This document shows, one piece after another, positions 1 through 8,109 of a stretch of DNA of 18,997 nt; position 1 is the stretch's first letter; each line of letters opens with the position of its first letter. The notes under the pieces are model-generated. The model searched no databases. It had not been told where the DNA came from and was given only the letters and a program-made list of their open reading frames with translations. The stretch is taken from NCBI GenBank assembly GCA_029934175.1, contig JAOZMT010000002.1, forward strand, positions 7,432-26,428, in the 5' to 3' direction. The position numbers were made by a program, and so were the translations under genes. This stretch comes from Victivallales bacterium. Lineage in GTDB: Bacteria; Verrucomicrobiota; Lentisphaeria; Victivallales; JAUVCU01.

Positions 1-84
1 AAGAAGTTAGCTGATAAAGATAAGAAGTTAGCTGATAAAGATAAAAGGTTAGCTGATAAAGATAAAGCTTTAGAGATTAAAGAC
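1..84 (+). repeat. 21-bp tandem repeat encoding a heptad
   Basis: Units at 1-21 and 22-42 are identical, 43-63 differs in two positions and 64-84 is degenerate. The unit length of exactly 21 bp keeps the reading frame and adds one coiled-coil heptad per copy. The array reaches the window edge, so its full copy number is unknown. Confidence 0.9.
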
Positions 85-144
85 AAAAAAATGGCAGAAA
101 TGCAACTTTTAATCGCCGAAATGAAAAATAAAGGGAGAATTTAA
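1..144 (+). CDS. C-terminal end of a coiled-coil heptad-repeat protein (partial)
   Basis: Frame 1 is open from the window edge to a TAA at 142-144, giving the last 47 residues of a protein that starts upstream. It opens with a lysine/aspartate-rich 7-residue unit, K-K-L-A-D-K-D, present twice exactly, once as KRLADKD in register and then decaying (KALEIKD). It ends in K-K-M-A-E-M-Q-L-L-I-A-E-M. Leucine and alanine at fixed spacing indicate a charged alpha-helical coiled coil. No catalytic motif is visible in this fragment, so its function cannot be given. The fmdB-type gene starts 5 bp after its stop, and the A-G-G-G-A-G sequence in its last codons probably serves as that gene's ribosome-binding site, so the two are likely co-transcribed. 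Confidence 0.7.
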   Translation, partial: KKLADKDKKLADKDKRLADKDKALEIKDKKMAEMQLLIAEMKNKGRI

Positions 145-149
145 TAAAA

Positions 150-398
150 ATGCCAACTTATGAGTATAAATGTAAAAATTGTAAAGAGTCTGTAGATATA
201 TTTCATAGTATAACAGCTGACCATGTAAAGGAGTGTCCGAATTGTAAAACTGAATCTTTATCTAGAATGATTGGAGCTGGGAGTGGAATCATTTTTAAAG
301 GGTCTGGTTTTTATGAAACAGATTATAAAGATAAAAAAGGTGTAAAAAAAGAGTCTTCATCAACAAAAGTTGATTCATCAAATAATAAAAAGGAGTAA
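150..398 (+). CDS. FmdB-family zinc-ribbon protein
   Basis: This 82-residue protein matches the small FmdB-type zinc-ribbon family. It has the usual M-P-T-Y-E-Y-K-C start, paired CxxC zinc ligands at Cys8/Cys11 and Cys29/Cys32, and the family-typical glycine/phenylalanine stretch (G-S-G-I-I-F-K-G-S-G-F-Y-E-T-D-Y) near residues 45-60. The tail (about 61-82) is Lys/Ser/Asp-rich and probably disordered. The family was named as a putative regulator of formamidase genes but is widespread, and its molecular role is poorly known, so the name should not be taken as function. The start has a GGGAG-like ribosome-binding site inside the preceding gene. The next gene begins 4 bp after the stop. Confidence 0.88.
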   Translation: MPTYEYKCKNCKESVDIFHSITADHVKECPNCKTESLSRMIGAGSGIIFKGSGFYETDYKDKKGVKKESSSTKVDSSNNKKE

Positions 399-402
399 GT
401 GT

Positions 403-1134
403 ATGTTTAAATGTAGTAGTTGTGGATTTGATAATCCAATTGAATCAGTTTTTTGTCGGGAATGTGGTTCTGAATTAGAAATCGAATTTGTGAAGTCTAA
501 GAATTTTAAAAAGAAAAAATCTAAAGCAATTCCTTTTTTGAAAAATGTTATTTCATCTCTTGTCCTTTTATTTGTATTTTTGATTTTGGCAGGTTTATTT
601 TGGAGCACTGGCTTTAGAACACCTTATGAATTAACAGCAAATCAGAAAAAGAATATTGATGCTCGTTATGAAACATTTAATACAAAAATACTAGAAAATA
701 AAACTTCAGGCTATTCTTTGAGTTTGAATGCTTCGGAATTGTCATATTTATATAACAAAGATTTGTTAAGCTCATCTAGTAATTCAGAAAATTCAGAAAC
801 TGTTACAAATGTAGGATTTAACATTACTGAAGATAAAAAGATTACATCTATAATGAAAAGCACTTTTCTAGGATTTATCCCTGTTCGATTACAATTTACA
901 GGCAATTTTGAAGTTATAAAAACAATGAAAGATGAAGTTGAAAATATTGAAATTAAATATAATATTGATAATGTTAAATTAGGTCATATCCCTTTATGTA
1001 TTACAGCAATAGAAGAAATGTTCGTAAATCGATATAAGTATATTTTTAAGGCGAAAAAAATTGCAACGCTTGTAGATTCAATAGGCTCATTGTCCATAGA
1101 CCAAGATTCTAAGCTTACTATAATTCAGAAATAA
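403..1134 (+). CDS. Membrane-anchored zinc-ribbon protein of unknown function
   Basis: The predicted product has 243 residues. The N-terminus is a cytoplasmic zinc ribbon with Cys4/Cys7 and Cys18/Cys21 (CxxC-x10-CxxC). A lysine-rich linker follows (about 31-41), then one hydrophobic segment (about 47-67) that should span the inner membrane. The remaining 175 residues are probably outside the cytoplasm, with alternating polar and hydrophobic stretches suggestive of beta structure; I recognise no family for them. An upstream in-frame start at 370 would overlap the fmdB-type gene. The ATG at 403 is preferred because AAAGGAG lies 8 bp upstream and the protein then begins directly at the zinc ribbon. 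Seven bases separate it from oleA, so it sits in the same probable operon. Confidence 0.75.
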   Translation: MFKCSSCGFDNPIESVFCRECGSELEIEFVKSKNFKKKKSKAIPFLKNVISSLVLLFVFLILAGLFWSTGFRTPYELTANQKKNIDARYETFNTKILENKTSGYSLSLNASELSYLYNKDLLSSSSNSENSETVTNVGFNITEDKKITSIMKSTFLGFIPVRLQFTGNFEVIKTMKDEVENIEIKYNIDNVKLGHIPLCITAIEEMFVNRYKYIFKAKKIATLVDSIGSLSIDQDSKLTIIQK

Positions 1135-1141
1135 AAACCAG

Positions 1142-2188
1142 ATGATTTATCAAAATGTTAATATTGATGTCATTGAATATGAATTACCACCTGAGATTAT
1201 AAAATCAAGTGATATTGAAGAACAGCTAGATCCTTTATATAAAGATTTAAAACTTCCTAAAGGTCGCTTGGAATTAATGTCTGGCATTAAGGAAAGAAGG
1301 TTATGGTTACCAGGGACAAAACCTAGCGATGCTGCGATCTATGCAGGAAAAAAAGCTTTAGAAGCAACTCATATTCCTATTGATAAAATAGAATGTTTGA
1401 TTTCTTGTTCTGTGTGTAGAGATTGCTTGGAACCTGCAACTGCAACTATCATTCACAATCAATTAGGGTTGAGTAATAATTCAATGGTTTTTGATATTTC
1501 AAATGCATGCTTAGGTGTATTGACAGGAATGACTATGCTTGCAAATATGATCGAATTAGGTCAAGTTGAAGCTGGCATTATCGTAGCTGGAGAAAATAGC
1601 CGTTCTTTACTTGAATCAACTATACAAACAATGTTAAATGACAAATCTTTAAATCGCAAAACTATTAAACCATTTTTTGCATCATTAACTATTGGTTCAG
1701 GGGCAATTGCTGTTATTATGTCACATAAAAATTTATCTCCTAAAGGTCATAGATTACTTGGTGGGGCAACTATTGCAAATACTCAATATAATGATTTGTG
1801 CAGAGGAAATTCGGATAAAGGTATGAATGATGGAGCAGATACGATAATGAATACTGACTCTGAAAAATTAATGTTGAAAGGTATTGAAACAGCTTCAGAA
1901 ACTTGGAATAAATTTAAATCAGTTATACCTTGGAAAAAAGAGCTAGTTGATTGTTTTTGCACTCATCAAGTTGGAATTGCACATAAAAAATTGATGTTTG
2001 AAAAGTTGGACTTAGATCTTGAAAAAGATTTTTCAACTTTAGAAAATTTGGGTAATATAGGATCCGTTTCATGTCCAATCACAGTAGGAATGGCTAGTAA
2101 ACAGAATCAATTGAAAAAGGGAGATAATTTAGTTATGATGGGAATAGGAAGTGGAATAAATTGTTCAATTTTAGGAGTTGAATGGTAA
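1142..2188 (+). CDS. oleA: OleA-like 3-oxoacyl-ACP synthase III family thiolase
   Basis: OleA-type enzymes condense two fatty acyl-CoA molecules head to head to a beta-keto acid, the first step of long-chain olefin and ketone synthesis. This 348-residue protein has the thiolase/KAS III catalytic set: Cys123 in S-N-A-C-L-G, His275 in C-T-H-Q-V-G and Asn305 in N-L-G-N-I-G-S. It also has Glu97 in the family-typical C-R-D-x-L-E-P-A-T-A segment. The Glu-to-Cys spacing (26) and His-to-Asn spacing (30) equal those I recall for Xanthomonas OleA (Glu117, Cys143, His285, Asn315), which supports OleA over FabH. No strong ribosome-binding site precedes the ATG. A one-base gap to oleB implies coupled expression. 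A FabH-like or other type III enzyme making a different ketone remains possible. Confidence 0.8.
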   Translation: MIYQNVNIDVIEYELPPEIIKSSDIEEQLDPLYKDLKLPKGRLELMSGIKERRLWLPGTKPSDAAIYAGKKALEATHIPIDKIECLISCSVCRDCLEPATATIIHNQLGLSNNSMVFDISNACLGVLTGMTMLANMIELGQVEAGIIVAGENSRSLLESTIQTMLNDKSLNRKTIKPFFASLTIGSGAIAVIMSHKNLSPKGHRLLGGATIANTQYNDLCRGNSDKGMNDGADTIMNTDSEKLMLKGIETASETWNKFKSVIPWKKELVDCFCTHQVGIAHKKLMFEKLDLDLEKDFSTLENLGNIGSVSCPITVGMASKQNQLKKGDNLVMMGIGSGINCSILGVEW

Positions 2189-2189
2189 A

Positions 2190-3083
2190 ATGAATATTGA
2201 TGATGAATTAAAAGATGAATATCCTTTTGAAAGCCATTTTATAGATGTTTCAGGTGGAAAATATCACTTCGTAGATGAAGGTAGTGGTGACCCTATAGTT
2301 ATGGTTCATGGAAATCCAACATGGTCTTTTTATTATCGAAATTTAATTAAAGAATTTAGTCAAACAAACCGAGTTATTTGCCCTGATCATTTAGGCTGTG
2401 GATTATCGGATAAACCACAAGATTATTCTTATAGACTAGAAGCCCATATAGATAATTTAGAACAACTGCTAATGTCTTTTGATTTAAGAAATATAACTTT
2501 AATAGTTCATGATTGGGGCGGTGCTATAGGTATGGGGTTTGCAATTAGGCATACTACACGCATTAAAAGTATCATAATATTGAATACAGCGGCTTTTTCT
2601 ATTAATACAATCCCTTTTAGAATTTCATTATGTAGAATACCATTTTTAGGTCCATTTATGGTTCGTTATTTTAATGCTTTTGCAAAAGCTGCAACTTTTA
2701 TGACAACAGTGAAAAAACTATCTAATAAAATAAAAAAAGGCTTTTTATTACCTTATGATAATTATGAAAATAGAGTGGCTGTAAATGCTTTTATCCAAGA
2801 TATTCCTATGACTCCAGATGCTCCATCTTATGAAGTTTTAATTGAAATAGAACATGGTCTTTGGATGTTTAGAGAAATACCTGTTTGTATTATTTGGGGA
2901 ATGCAAGATTGGTGTTTTAGTAAAGTTTTTTTAGAGAGATGGTTAGTATATTTTCCACAGGCTAACTTATTAAAATTAGAAAAAGCTGGACATTATCTTT
3001 TAGAGGATGCTAATAGTGATATTATTTCTTACATCAAAAGATTCTTTTGGCAAAATGACTTACAAAACAAGGAAGAATCTTAA
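2190..3083 (+). CDS. oleB: OleB-like alpha/beta-hydrolase (beta-lactone decarboxylase, haloalkane dehalogenase fold)
   Basis: The 297-residue product has the alpha/beta-hydrolase motifs of the haloalkane dehalogenase/OleB family. These are H-G-N-P-T-W-S-F with Asn42, the nucleophile elbow H-D-W-G-G with Asp108 and Trp109, Asp240 in W-G-M-Q-D-W and His268 in G-H-Y-L-L-E-D. A nucleophilic Asp, a second Asp plus His, and an Asn-Trp pair is the arrangement described for the HLD-III subfamily, which includes OleB. OleB converts the beta-lactone made by OleC to an alkene with loss of CO2. A TTG start at 2178 is possible, but the ATG at 2190 has AGGAG 12 bp upstream and lies one base after the oleA stop. 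Position next to oleA is the main reason to call OleB rather than a true dehalogenase. Confidence 0.75.
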   Translation: MNIDDELKDEYPFESHFIDVSGGKYHFVDEGSGDPIVMVHGNPTWSFYYRNLIKEFSQTNRVICPDHLGCGLSDKPQDYSYRLEAHIDNLEQLLMSFDLRNITLIVHDWGGAIGMGFAIRHTTRIKSIIILNTAAFSINTIPFRISLCRIPFLGPFMVRYFNAFAKAATFMTTVKKLSNKIKKGFLLPYDNYENRVAVNAFIQDIPMTPDAPSYEVLIEIEHGLWMFREIPVCIIWGMQDWCFSKVFLERWLVYFPQANLLKLEKAGHYLLEDANSDIISYIKRFFWQNDLQNKEES

Positions 3084-3110
3084 AAAAAATAAAAAAAATT
3101 AAAAAAAAAT

Positions 3111-3138
3111 TTGAATATCTTGAAAAAAGGTGTATCTT
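3111..3138 (+). promoter_or_regulatory. Possible sigma70-type promoter for the TPR/ExbBD unit
   Basis: TTGAAT (3111-3116) and TATCTT (3133-3138) are separated by 16 bases in the 101-bp gap after oleB. Each box matches the consensus at four of six positions. The rest of the gap is almost pure A/T with no hairpin that could end the ole transcript, so read-through is also possible. Confidence 0.3.
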
Positions 3139-3184
3139 AAAATTAAAGAATGTAAATATATTTAAAAATAACAGGAGTGTTTAT

Positions 3185-6100
3185 ATGAATAAAAAGTTTT
3201 TTATTTCTAAATTTGTTGCCTTGTCAGTTGCGACTTGTGCAGTTCCTATGTTTGGAGACCTTGCATTATCAGAACGATCGTATGACTTTAGTGAGAGACT
3301 GAATGAATTTAAAATGTTTGATTATGCTGAACATTTCTTGAAAAAAGAAATAGCAAAAAGCCCTGACGGGGTTGACTTATTGAAAATCGCATTAGCAAAA
3401 ACTTACATAGGATGGAAGAAAGTCCCTCTTGCTGAAGTTCTTATCGCTGAAATTAAACCTACTAGCAAATATTATTCAAAAGCACAATTTATTATTGGTA
3501 TGTCTGCTATTAAAAAGGGGAAATTAGATTTAGGTATTGATACTTTACAAAAGTATGTTGATTATTACAAACATAACGATATGGGAGATGAAGCTGCAGA
3601 CAAAGAAGTTGCAACTGCTGTTCAATATTTAAAATGGGGTTATGAACAAAAAGGTGATGTTACAAAAGCAGAAAACGCTTTAGATGTATTATTCATTCGT
3701 GGTGTAGTAAATGAAAATGAAAGTAATTATTCAAAATTAAAAGCTAAGTTAGATGCTGCTGAAAAAATGAAAGAGAAGGGCATTCCTGGTTGGGAAATTG
3801 CTGTAAGAGAAACTATTGAAAGTAAGCAATCTCACGATTCTAGCAGACCTAAGCAAAAAGATGGTGAAAAAGATTATAAATTTAGAACAAGATTGCTTGT
3901 ATATATAAAAGAACAAAAGGCGGCTGGTAAATATGAAACATCTTTGCCTTCATTTGAAGAGTTAAGATGGTTTGGTAGAGGTGCGATTTATGCACATTCT
4001 TTTATTCAAGCTGCTAGAGCAAATTTTCTTTTAGGAGACATTGATAAAGCTGTTAGCGAATTGAAATCTGATAGTGAATTTATAAAAAGTGTTGATAAAC
4101 AATATGCGGATGCCGGACAAGCTGGATCTTCTCCAGGAGCTGGCTTAAGATATTGGAGTGCTAAAATTTATCATTTGAAAGCTGCTGAACAAACTGGAGC
4201 TAATAAGGTTCAATACTTAACTTTTGCATTTAAAATGTTTAACTCTGTTGTCTTGAAAAATAGTGGTTATGTAAATGGTCGAAAAGCTTATGAACAAGCA
4301 TTGAAAATACAAAAAGAACTTGAAGGCTTAGGTTCTCCTGTTTCTTTTCCTGAAGGTTTTGAGCCGCCAGCACAAAGGAAGGTTTCGCCTGTTACAGCTG
4401 CTATAAAAATAAAAATGAAGTCTGAAAAGTATAGTGAAGCTATTCCGATGCTAAATAAAGTTTTATTTGCAAACAGAAAAGCTGATGGGATTATTGATTG
4501 CTATCAACAATTGTCAATCGCATACCTTAAAACAGATAGAGATTTAGAAGCAATGGCAATTGCGATGTTTATGCTTGACTATTACAAAAAAGATCAATAT
4601 ACTCCAATGGCTTTAATAGATATTGGTAACAAATTATGGGGAAAAGGCGAGAAAGTTCAAAGCATAGAAGTTTATGATAAGTTTTTAACTAACTATCCTG
4701 CACACGAGCATACTCCTGCAATTGCTACAAAAATTGCTCTTTTCTATTATAAAAAGGCTTTAGCTATAGCAAAAACAACTAAAGGAATAACAAATCCTGT
4801 TGAAAAACAGAAAAAAATAGATGAAGCAAAGGTTGTTTATAATATTGCTGCTGATAAATTTGATTGGGTTATAAAAAATTGTGCTGGGTCAAGTTATATA
4901 ACCACTGCTCATTATGTGCAAGCATCTTGCTTTACTTCTACTAAAAATTATGATGGTTCCATTTCTGCATACTCCGCATTTATAGAAGATTCTGAAAAAT
5001 CTAGTATGAAAGATGTTGTGAAAATGGTAAAAGCTAAAATGGGTTTATCAAGTGCTCTTTTTCAAGCAGGGCAAAATGATAAAAAGACTATATCAAAATT
5101 GGAAAATGAAGCTATCTCTGCTCCAAAAGCTGAAAAAGAGTCGAAGCTAGCAGAAAAAGATGCATTAATTGCAAAAAGCAAAGAAAAGTTTTCTCAATGC
5201 TTGAAAAATCTTCAAGAGTTGACAACTTCTTGGCTTGCAAAAGATGGAATTGCTGAAAAGGAATTAAAAAATCCAAAACTTCAAAAAACAATTCGTTCTG
5301 CGAAGGAATTAATAGCTTATGCTTATGATGCTGCTGATAAGAAAAAAGAAGCTACTGAATTTTTTCAAGCATTTATTGATGCATATCCAAATGACAAAAA
5401 AGTTCCTGCTGCTATGTCAAGAAAAGGAATGATTTTTGCAGAATTAGGAGATTTTGATAAATCTGCTGAAATTTTAGGTGAGTTATCTAAAAAATTCCCT
5501 GAATCAAAGGAGGCTAAGTCTGCTTTATTTACTCTTGCTAAAAATATGTATGATATGAAAATGTATGACAAGGCAATTGATAGAGTTAAAGAAATTTTTG
5601 CAAAAAATCAATCTTTAACTGTTCAAAAATTGCGTTGGATTTTACAAAAATTTGCTAAATGCGAAGGGAAATCTGTTAAAGAAGGTTCTTTGTATGCCTT
5701 AAAAGCAGGAGATAAACTTTTAGCTTTATTAAAAGAAAAACCTGTTTATTCTGATTGGATGGGTGCAACTCTTGCAAATTCATTAAAAGGCAATCCAACA
5801 AAACTTGTTGAACAAATGAATATAATAAAAGAAAGTGTTCAATATGATGCTGGAAACGCTGCGTTTTATGCAGAATCTTTTAAATCTGCTAAAAAATATC
5901 TTGACGAAGTTTTATTGAATAAAAAGTCGCCATATTATTATAAAGCTAAATTTTTAAGAGCAGTGGTTTGTCAAAAACTAACTCCTAAAGATTGGAAAAC
6001 TGCAAGAATGGATCTTTCTGATATCAATATGGCTGCTTTACAATCAAGTCCTAGAAAATTTGGTTTAGCCGCTAAGGCTGATTGTCTAAAAGCTGCAACT

Positions 6101-6385
6101 TATGAAGCGGAAGGAGACGATAATAAAGCATTTGGTGGTTATAAAATGCTTGCAACTTCTGTTATGTTATCAGAAGTTATAGAAAAAGAAGATTTGTCAA
6201 AAATGTCAGATAATGAAAAATCAGACTTCTTGCTTAAAGAGGAATGGGAAGAAAGAGCAGTCTATAAAGTTGCTGTTTTGGGTAAATCTTTAGGTAAAAA
6301 AGATGATATTCAAAAAGCTGTCAAGGCATATAAATTAAGATACCCAAATGGTTCTTATATCACAGAAATAAATAAAATTAAATAA
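3185..6385 (+). CDS. Large secreted TPR-repeat protein
   Basis: This 1066-residue protein starts with a signal-peptide-like segment: K-K at 3-4, a hydrophobic core to about 20, and possible cleavage near Gly24. The mature part is helical and rich in tetratricopeptide-like units throughout. The clearest are near 31-90, 415-530 (paired helices ending in N-Y-P-A-H-E) and 740-810 (G-D-F-D-K-S-A-E-I-L followed by K-F-P-E-S). A Lys/Glu-rich, coiled-coil-like stretch lies near 615-680. TPR proteins act as protein-protein scaffolds, and no enzyme motif is visible. AGGAG lies 7 bp before the ATG. The gene heads a run ending in exbB and two exbD genes, suggesting a periplasmic or outer-membrane-associated partner of the proton channel, loosely analogous to CpoB/YbgF near Tol-Pal. 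That role is inference. Cys18 is not a convincing lipobox because Thr precedes it. Confidence 0.8.
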   Translation: MNKKFFISKFVALSVATCAVPMFGDLALSERSYDFSERLNEFKMFDYAEHFLKKEIAKSPDGVDLLKIALAKTYIGWKKVPLAEVLIAEIKPTSKYYSKAQFIIGMSAIKKGKLDLGIDTLQKYVDYYKHNDMGDEAADKEVATAVQYLKWGYEQKGDVTKAENALDVLFIRGVVNENESNYSKLKAKLDAAEKMKEKGIPGWEIAVRETIESKQSHDSSRPKQKDGEKDYKFRTRLLVYIKEQKAAGKYETSLPSFEELRWFGRGAIYAHSFIQAARANFLLGDIDKAVSELKSDSEFIKSVDKQYADAGQAGSSPGAGLRYWSAKIYHLKAAEQTGANKVQYLTFAFKMFNSVVLKNSGYVNGRKAYEQALKIQKELEGLGSPVSFPEGFEPPAQRKVSPVTAAIKIKMKSEKYSEAIPMLNKVLFANRKADGIIDCYQQLSIAYLKTDRDLEAMAIAMFMLDYYKKDQYTPMALIDIGNKLWGKGEKVQSIEVYDKFLTNYPAHEHTPAIATKIALFYYKKALAIAKTTKGITNPVEKQKKIDEAKVVYNIAADKFDWVIKNCAGSSYITTAHYVQASCFTSTKNYDGSISAYSAFIEDSEKSSMKDVVKMVKAKMGLSSALFQAGQNDKKTISKLENEAISAPKAEKESKLAEKDALIAKSKEKFSQCLKNLQELTTSWLAKDGIAEKELKNPKLQKTIRSAKELIAYAYDAADKKKEATEFFQAFIDAYPNDKKVPAAMSRKGMIFAELGDFDKSAEILGELSKKFPESKEAKSALFTLAKNMYDMKMYDKAIDRVKEIFAKNQSLTVQKLRWILQKFAKCEGKSVKEGSLYALKAGDKLLALLKEKPVYSDWMGATLANSLKGNPTKLVEQMNIIKESVQYDAGNAAFYAESFKSAKKYLDEVLLNKKSPYYYKAKFLRAVVCQKLTPKDWKTARMDLSDINMAALQSSPRKFGLAAKADCLKAATYEAEGDDNKAFGGYKMLATSVMLSEVIEKEDLSKMSDNEKSDFLLKEEWEERAVYKVAVLGKSLGKKDDIQKAVKAYKLRYPNGSYITEINKIK
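3229..3240 (+). repeat. Dispersed motif TGCGANNTGTGC, exact copy
   Basis: Lies within the signal-peptide codons of the large TPR gene, read as A-T-C-A. Confidence 0.7.
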
Positions 6386-6402
6386 TAAAAAAGGAGAAAA
6401 AA

Positions 6403-7218
6403 ATGAAAAAAAATTTAACAGTATTAATTGCGTTATTAGGGGTTACATCAATGCTTTGTGGGAAAGATATAGATTTATCAAAGTATAACTTTATTATGAA
6501 AAAACCAGGTGGTAAGCCATATCCTGTTACTTCATTCACTAAGGTAGAGTCTAGTGGAAAGATTTCTTTCAAAAGAAAGACTATTGGGTCTATCTTAAAA
6601 CCTAGTGACTATTATTATGCTTATTCTAAAAGAGAAGATGTTAAAGGGTTAAAAGAAGCGGATGCTAAACTTGCAAAAAATGACTTTGCTGGCGCTGTTT
6701 CTGCTTATGATAAAATTCATAATGATTATAAATTTTTAGGTTGGGATGTATATGCTATTTTAAAACAAGGTGAAGCTCTACAAGGAATGAAAAAAATTAA
6801 AGAGGCTGTAAAAAAATTAGAATTATTAAAAGATTATGAAGTTAAAAATCCTTTAAAAGAAGATGATATGATGAAAGCGTATAAATTACTTGCTAGTTTA
6901 TATATTCTTGATAATCAAATCGACAATGCTGAAAATATGTTGAAAATTGTAGGAGGTCGTGCTAAAGATGATGCTACTGCTGCTTTTGCCTTAAATGCTC
7001 GTGGTGGAATTCTTGAAAAGAAAGGGGCGATGAAAGATGCGATTAATGCATATTTACAAACTATCTTATTGTTCCCTATTGAAATTTCTGAAAGAGAAAA
7101 TGCTTTATGTCAAGTTGCTAATTTATTAAAAGCTAGTGGCGATAGAAGAGCTCAAACATGGGCTGATATGCTGAAATCAGAGTATCCTGACAGTAAATTC
7201 ATTAAAAAATTGAAATAA
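6403..7218 (+). CDS. Small secreted TPR-repeat protein
   Basis: The 271-residue product begins with a short signal-peptide-like sequence: K-K-N, then a hydrophobic run to about residue 19 (S-M-L-C-G-K-D). Cys19 is preceded by Leu, which argues against a lipoprotein. From about residue 85 there are TPR-like helix pairs, including D-F-A-G-A-V-S-A-Y-D-K-I near 93-105, a middle unit near 150-180, and K-G-A-M-K-D-A-I-N-A-Y-L near 205-220. The last part (S-G-D-R-R-A-Q-T-W) resembles the final helix of a TPR array. AAGGAG lies just upstream of the ATG, 17 bp after the large TPR gene, so both are probably co-transcribed. It probably binds the larger TPR protein or the ExbBD complex; this is inferred from gene order only. 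Confidence 0.75.
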   Translation: MKKNLTVLIALLGVTSMLCGKDIDLSKYNFIMKKPGGKPYPVTSFTKVESSGKISFKRKTIGSILKPSDYYYAYSKREDVKGLKEADAKLAKNDFAGAVSAYDKIHNDYKFLGWDVYAILKQGEALQGMKKIKEAVKKLELLKDYEVKNPLKEDDMMKAYKLLASLYILDNQIDNAENMLKIVGGRAKDDATAAFALNARGGILEKKGAMKDAINAYLQTILLFPIEISERENALCQVANLLKASGDRRAQTWADMLKSEYPDSKFIKKLK

Positions 7219-7231
7219 AATAATAAATTAC

Positions 7232-7259
7232 TTGAAATTTACTAATAAAAATATATAGT
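7232..7259 (+). promoter_or_regulatory. Probable sigma70-type promoter upstream of exbB
   Basis: TTGAAA (7232-7237) and TATAGT (7254-7259) each match consensus at five of six positions with a 16-base spacer, in the 93-bp gap before exbB. Transcription would start near 7266, leaving a leader of about 45 bases with an AAGGAG site. The spacer side also holds a weak inverted repeat (7239-7244 with 7256-7261) overlapping the -10 box, which could be an operator. Confidence 0.5.
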
Positions 7260-7311
7260 AATAAATATAAATTAAATTATTAATAAAAATAACAACAAAT
7301 AAGGAGACGGA

Positions 7312-8085
7312 ATGAGAATTTCAAATTTCAAAGGAATGATTACGGTTGCTACTGCAACGCTCGTATCGAAAATGGTAATTGCACAAGAAGTGGCGGCGGA
7401 AGCTGCTGAACCTGTTGCTGACGCAGGTGGACAAACTTTTATGGACATTGTCTTTTCTAGTGGAGGTTTGGGTATTACTATTTGGGCTATGATATTTTTA
7501 ACTTCTGCTGCTACAATGGGATTAATTATTGATGCAATTCTTACTATAAAAACTTCTAAAATAATGCCAGAAGAACTTGTTGATGTTGTTCGTCAGGCAT
7601 TAGATGAAGGTGATTTAGGTAGTGCTTTAGATGCATGTGAAGCTCAACCTGGTCCTTTGTCAAATATCCTGCTTTCAGGATTTAATAATGTTTCAGAAGG
7701 TTTTGATATTATTATGGATTCAGTATCTGCAGCGGCTGATATGGAAAGTGAAAAATTAATGCAACGAGTAAACTTCTTGAATTTATGTGGTTCTATTGCT
7801 CCTATGTTAGGATTAATGGGGACTGTAACTGGTATGGTTGATGCGTTTGCTGCTTTAGGTTCTGCTTCTGGAGCTGAAAAAGCAACTCTACTTGCAACAT
7901 CTATCTCACAAGCTCTTTATACTACTGCTGTTGGTCTTTTGATTTCTATACCTGCTATTTTAGCATTTACTTTTGTTAAAAATAATGCAAGTAAAATTAT
8001 CCTTAATATGGAAAGTTTGACTTTTGACCTTATTAAAGTTCTTCGTGGTGCTGAGATTGAAGATGATGAAGAGGAAGAATACTAG
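7312..8085 (+). CDS. exbB: ExbB/TolQ/MotA-family proton channel protein
   Basis: Proteins of this family form the pentameric inner-membrane stator that uses the proton-motive force with ExbD/TolR. The 257-residue sequence has three membrane segments, near 50-75, 155-185 and 195-222. The second contains the family signature A-P-M-L-G-L-M-G-T-V-T-G-M and the third the conserved S-Q-A-L-Y-T-T-A-V-G-L. Compared with E. coli ExbB it carries an additional leader (1-26, hydrophobic core ending V-I-A-Q) that looks like a cleavable signal peptide, then an Ala/Glu-rich segment. This would place the mature N-terminus in the periplasm, as expected for the family. The C-terminus is very acidic (D-D-E-E-E-E-Y). 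AAGGAG lies 7-8 bp before the ATG. TolQ is an equally valid family name; the substrate system is unknown. Confidence 0.88.
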   Translation: MRISNFKGMITVATATLVSKMVIAQEVAAEAAEPVADAGGQTFMDIVFSSGGLGITIWAMIFLTSAATMGLIIDAILTIKTSKIMPEELVDVVRQALDEGDLGSALDACEAQPGPLSNILLSGFNNVSEGFDIIMDSVSAAADMESEKLMQRVNFLNLCGSIAPMLGLMGTVTGMVDAFAALGSASGAEKATLLATSISQALYTTAVGLLISIPAILAFTFVKNNASKIILNMESLTFDLIKVLRGAEIEDDEEEEY

Positions 8086-8109
8086 AATATAGTTTCATAT
8101 AAAATCGGA

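Noticed and set aside
1..84. CRISPR array
   Set aside because: The units are contiguous 21-bp repeats in frame with a protein, with no spacers.
2190..3083. True haloalkane dehalogenase
   Set aside because: The active-site pattern fits that fold, but adjacency to an OleA-like gene favours OleB. Sequence alone does not exclude dehalogenation.
3185..3256. Lipoprotein signal in the large TPR protein (Cys18), and likewise Cys19 in the small one
   Set aside because: The residue before Cys is Thr or Leu rather than Gly, Ala or Ser, so ordinary signal peptides are more likely.
5365..5571. Minus-strand frame inside the large TPR gene
   Set aside because: It lies wholly antisense to a clear, repeat-structured coding region and shows no ribosome-binding site or family features. 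The same holds for the other antisense frames at 378, 711, 6378, 10360, 10821, 11753, 13911, 16027, 17309 and 17771.
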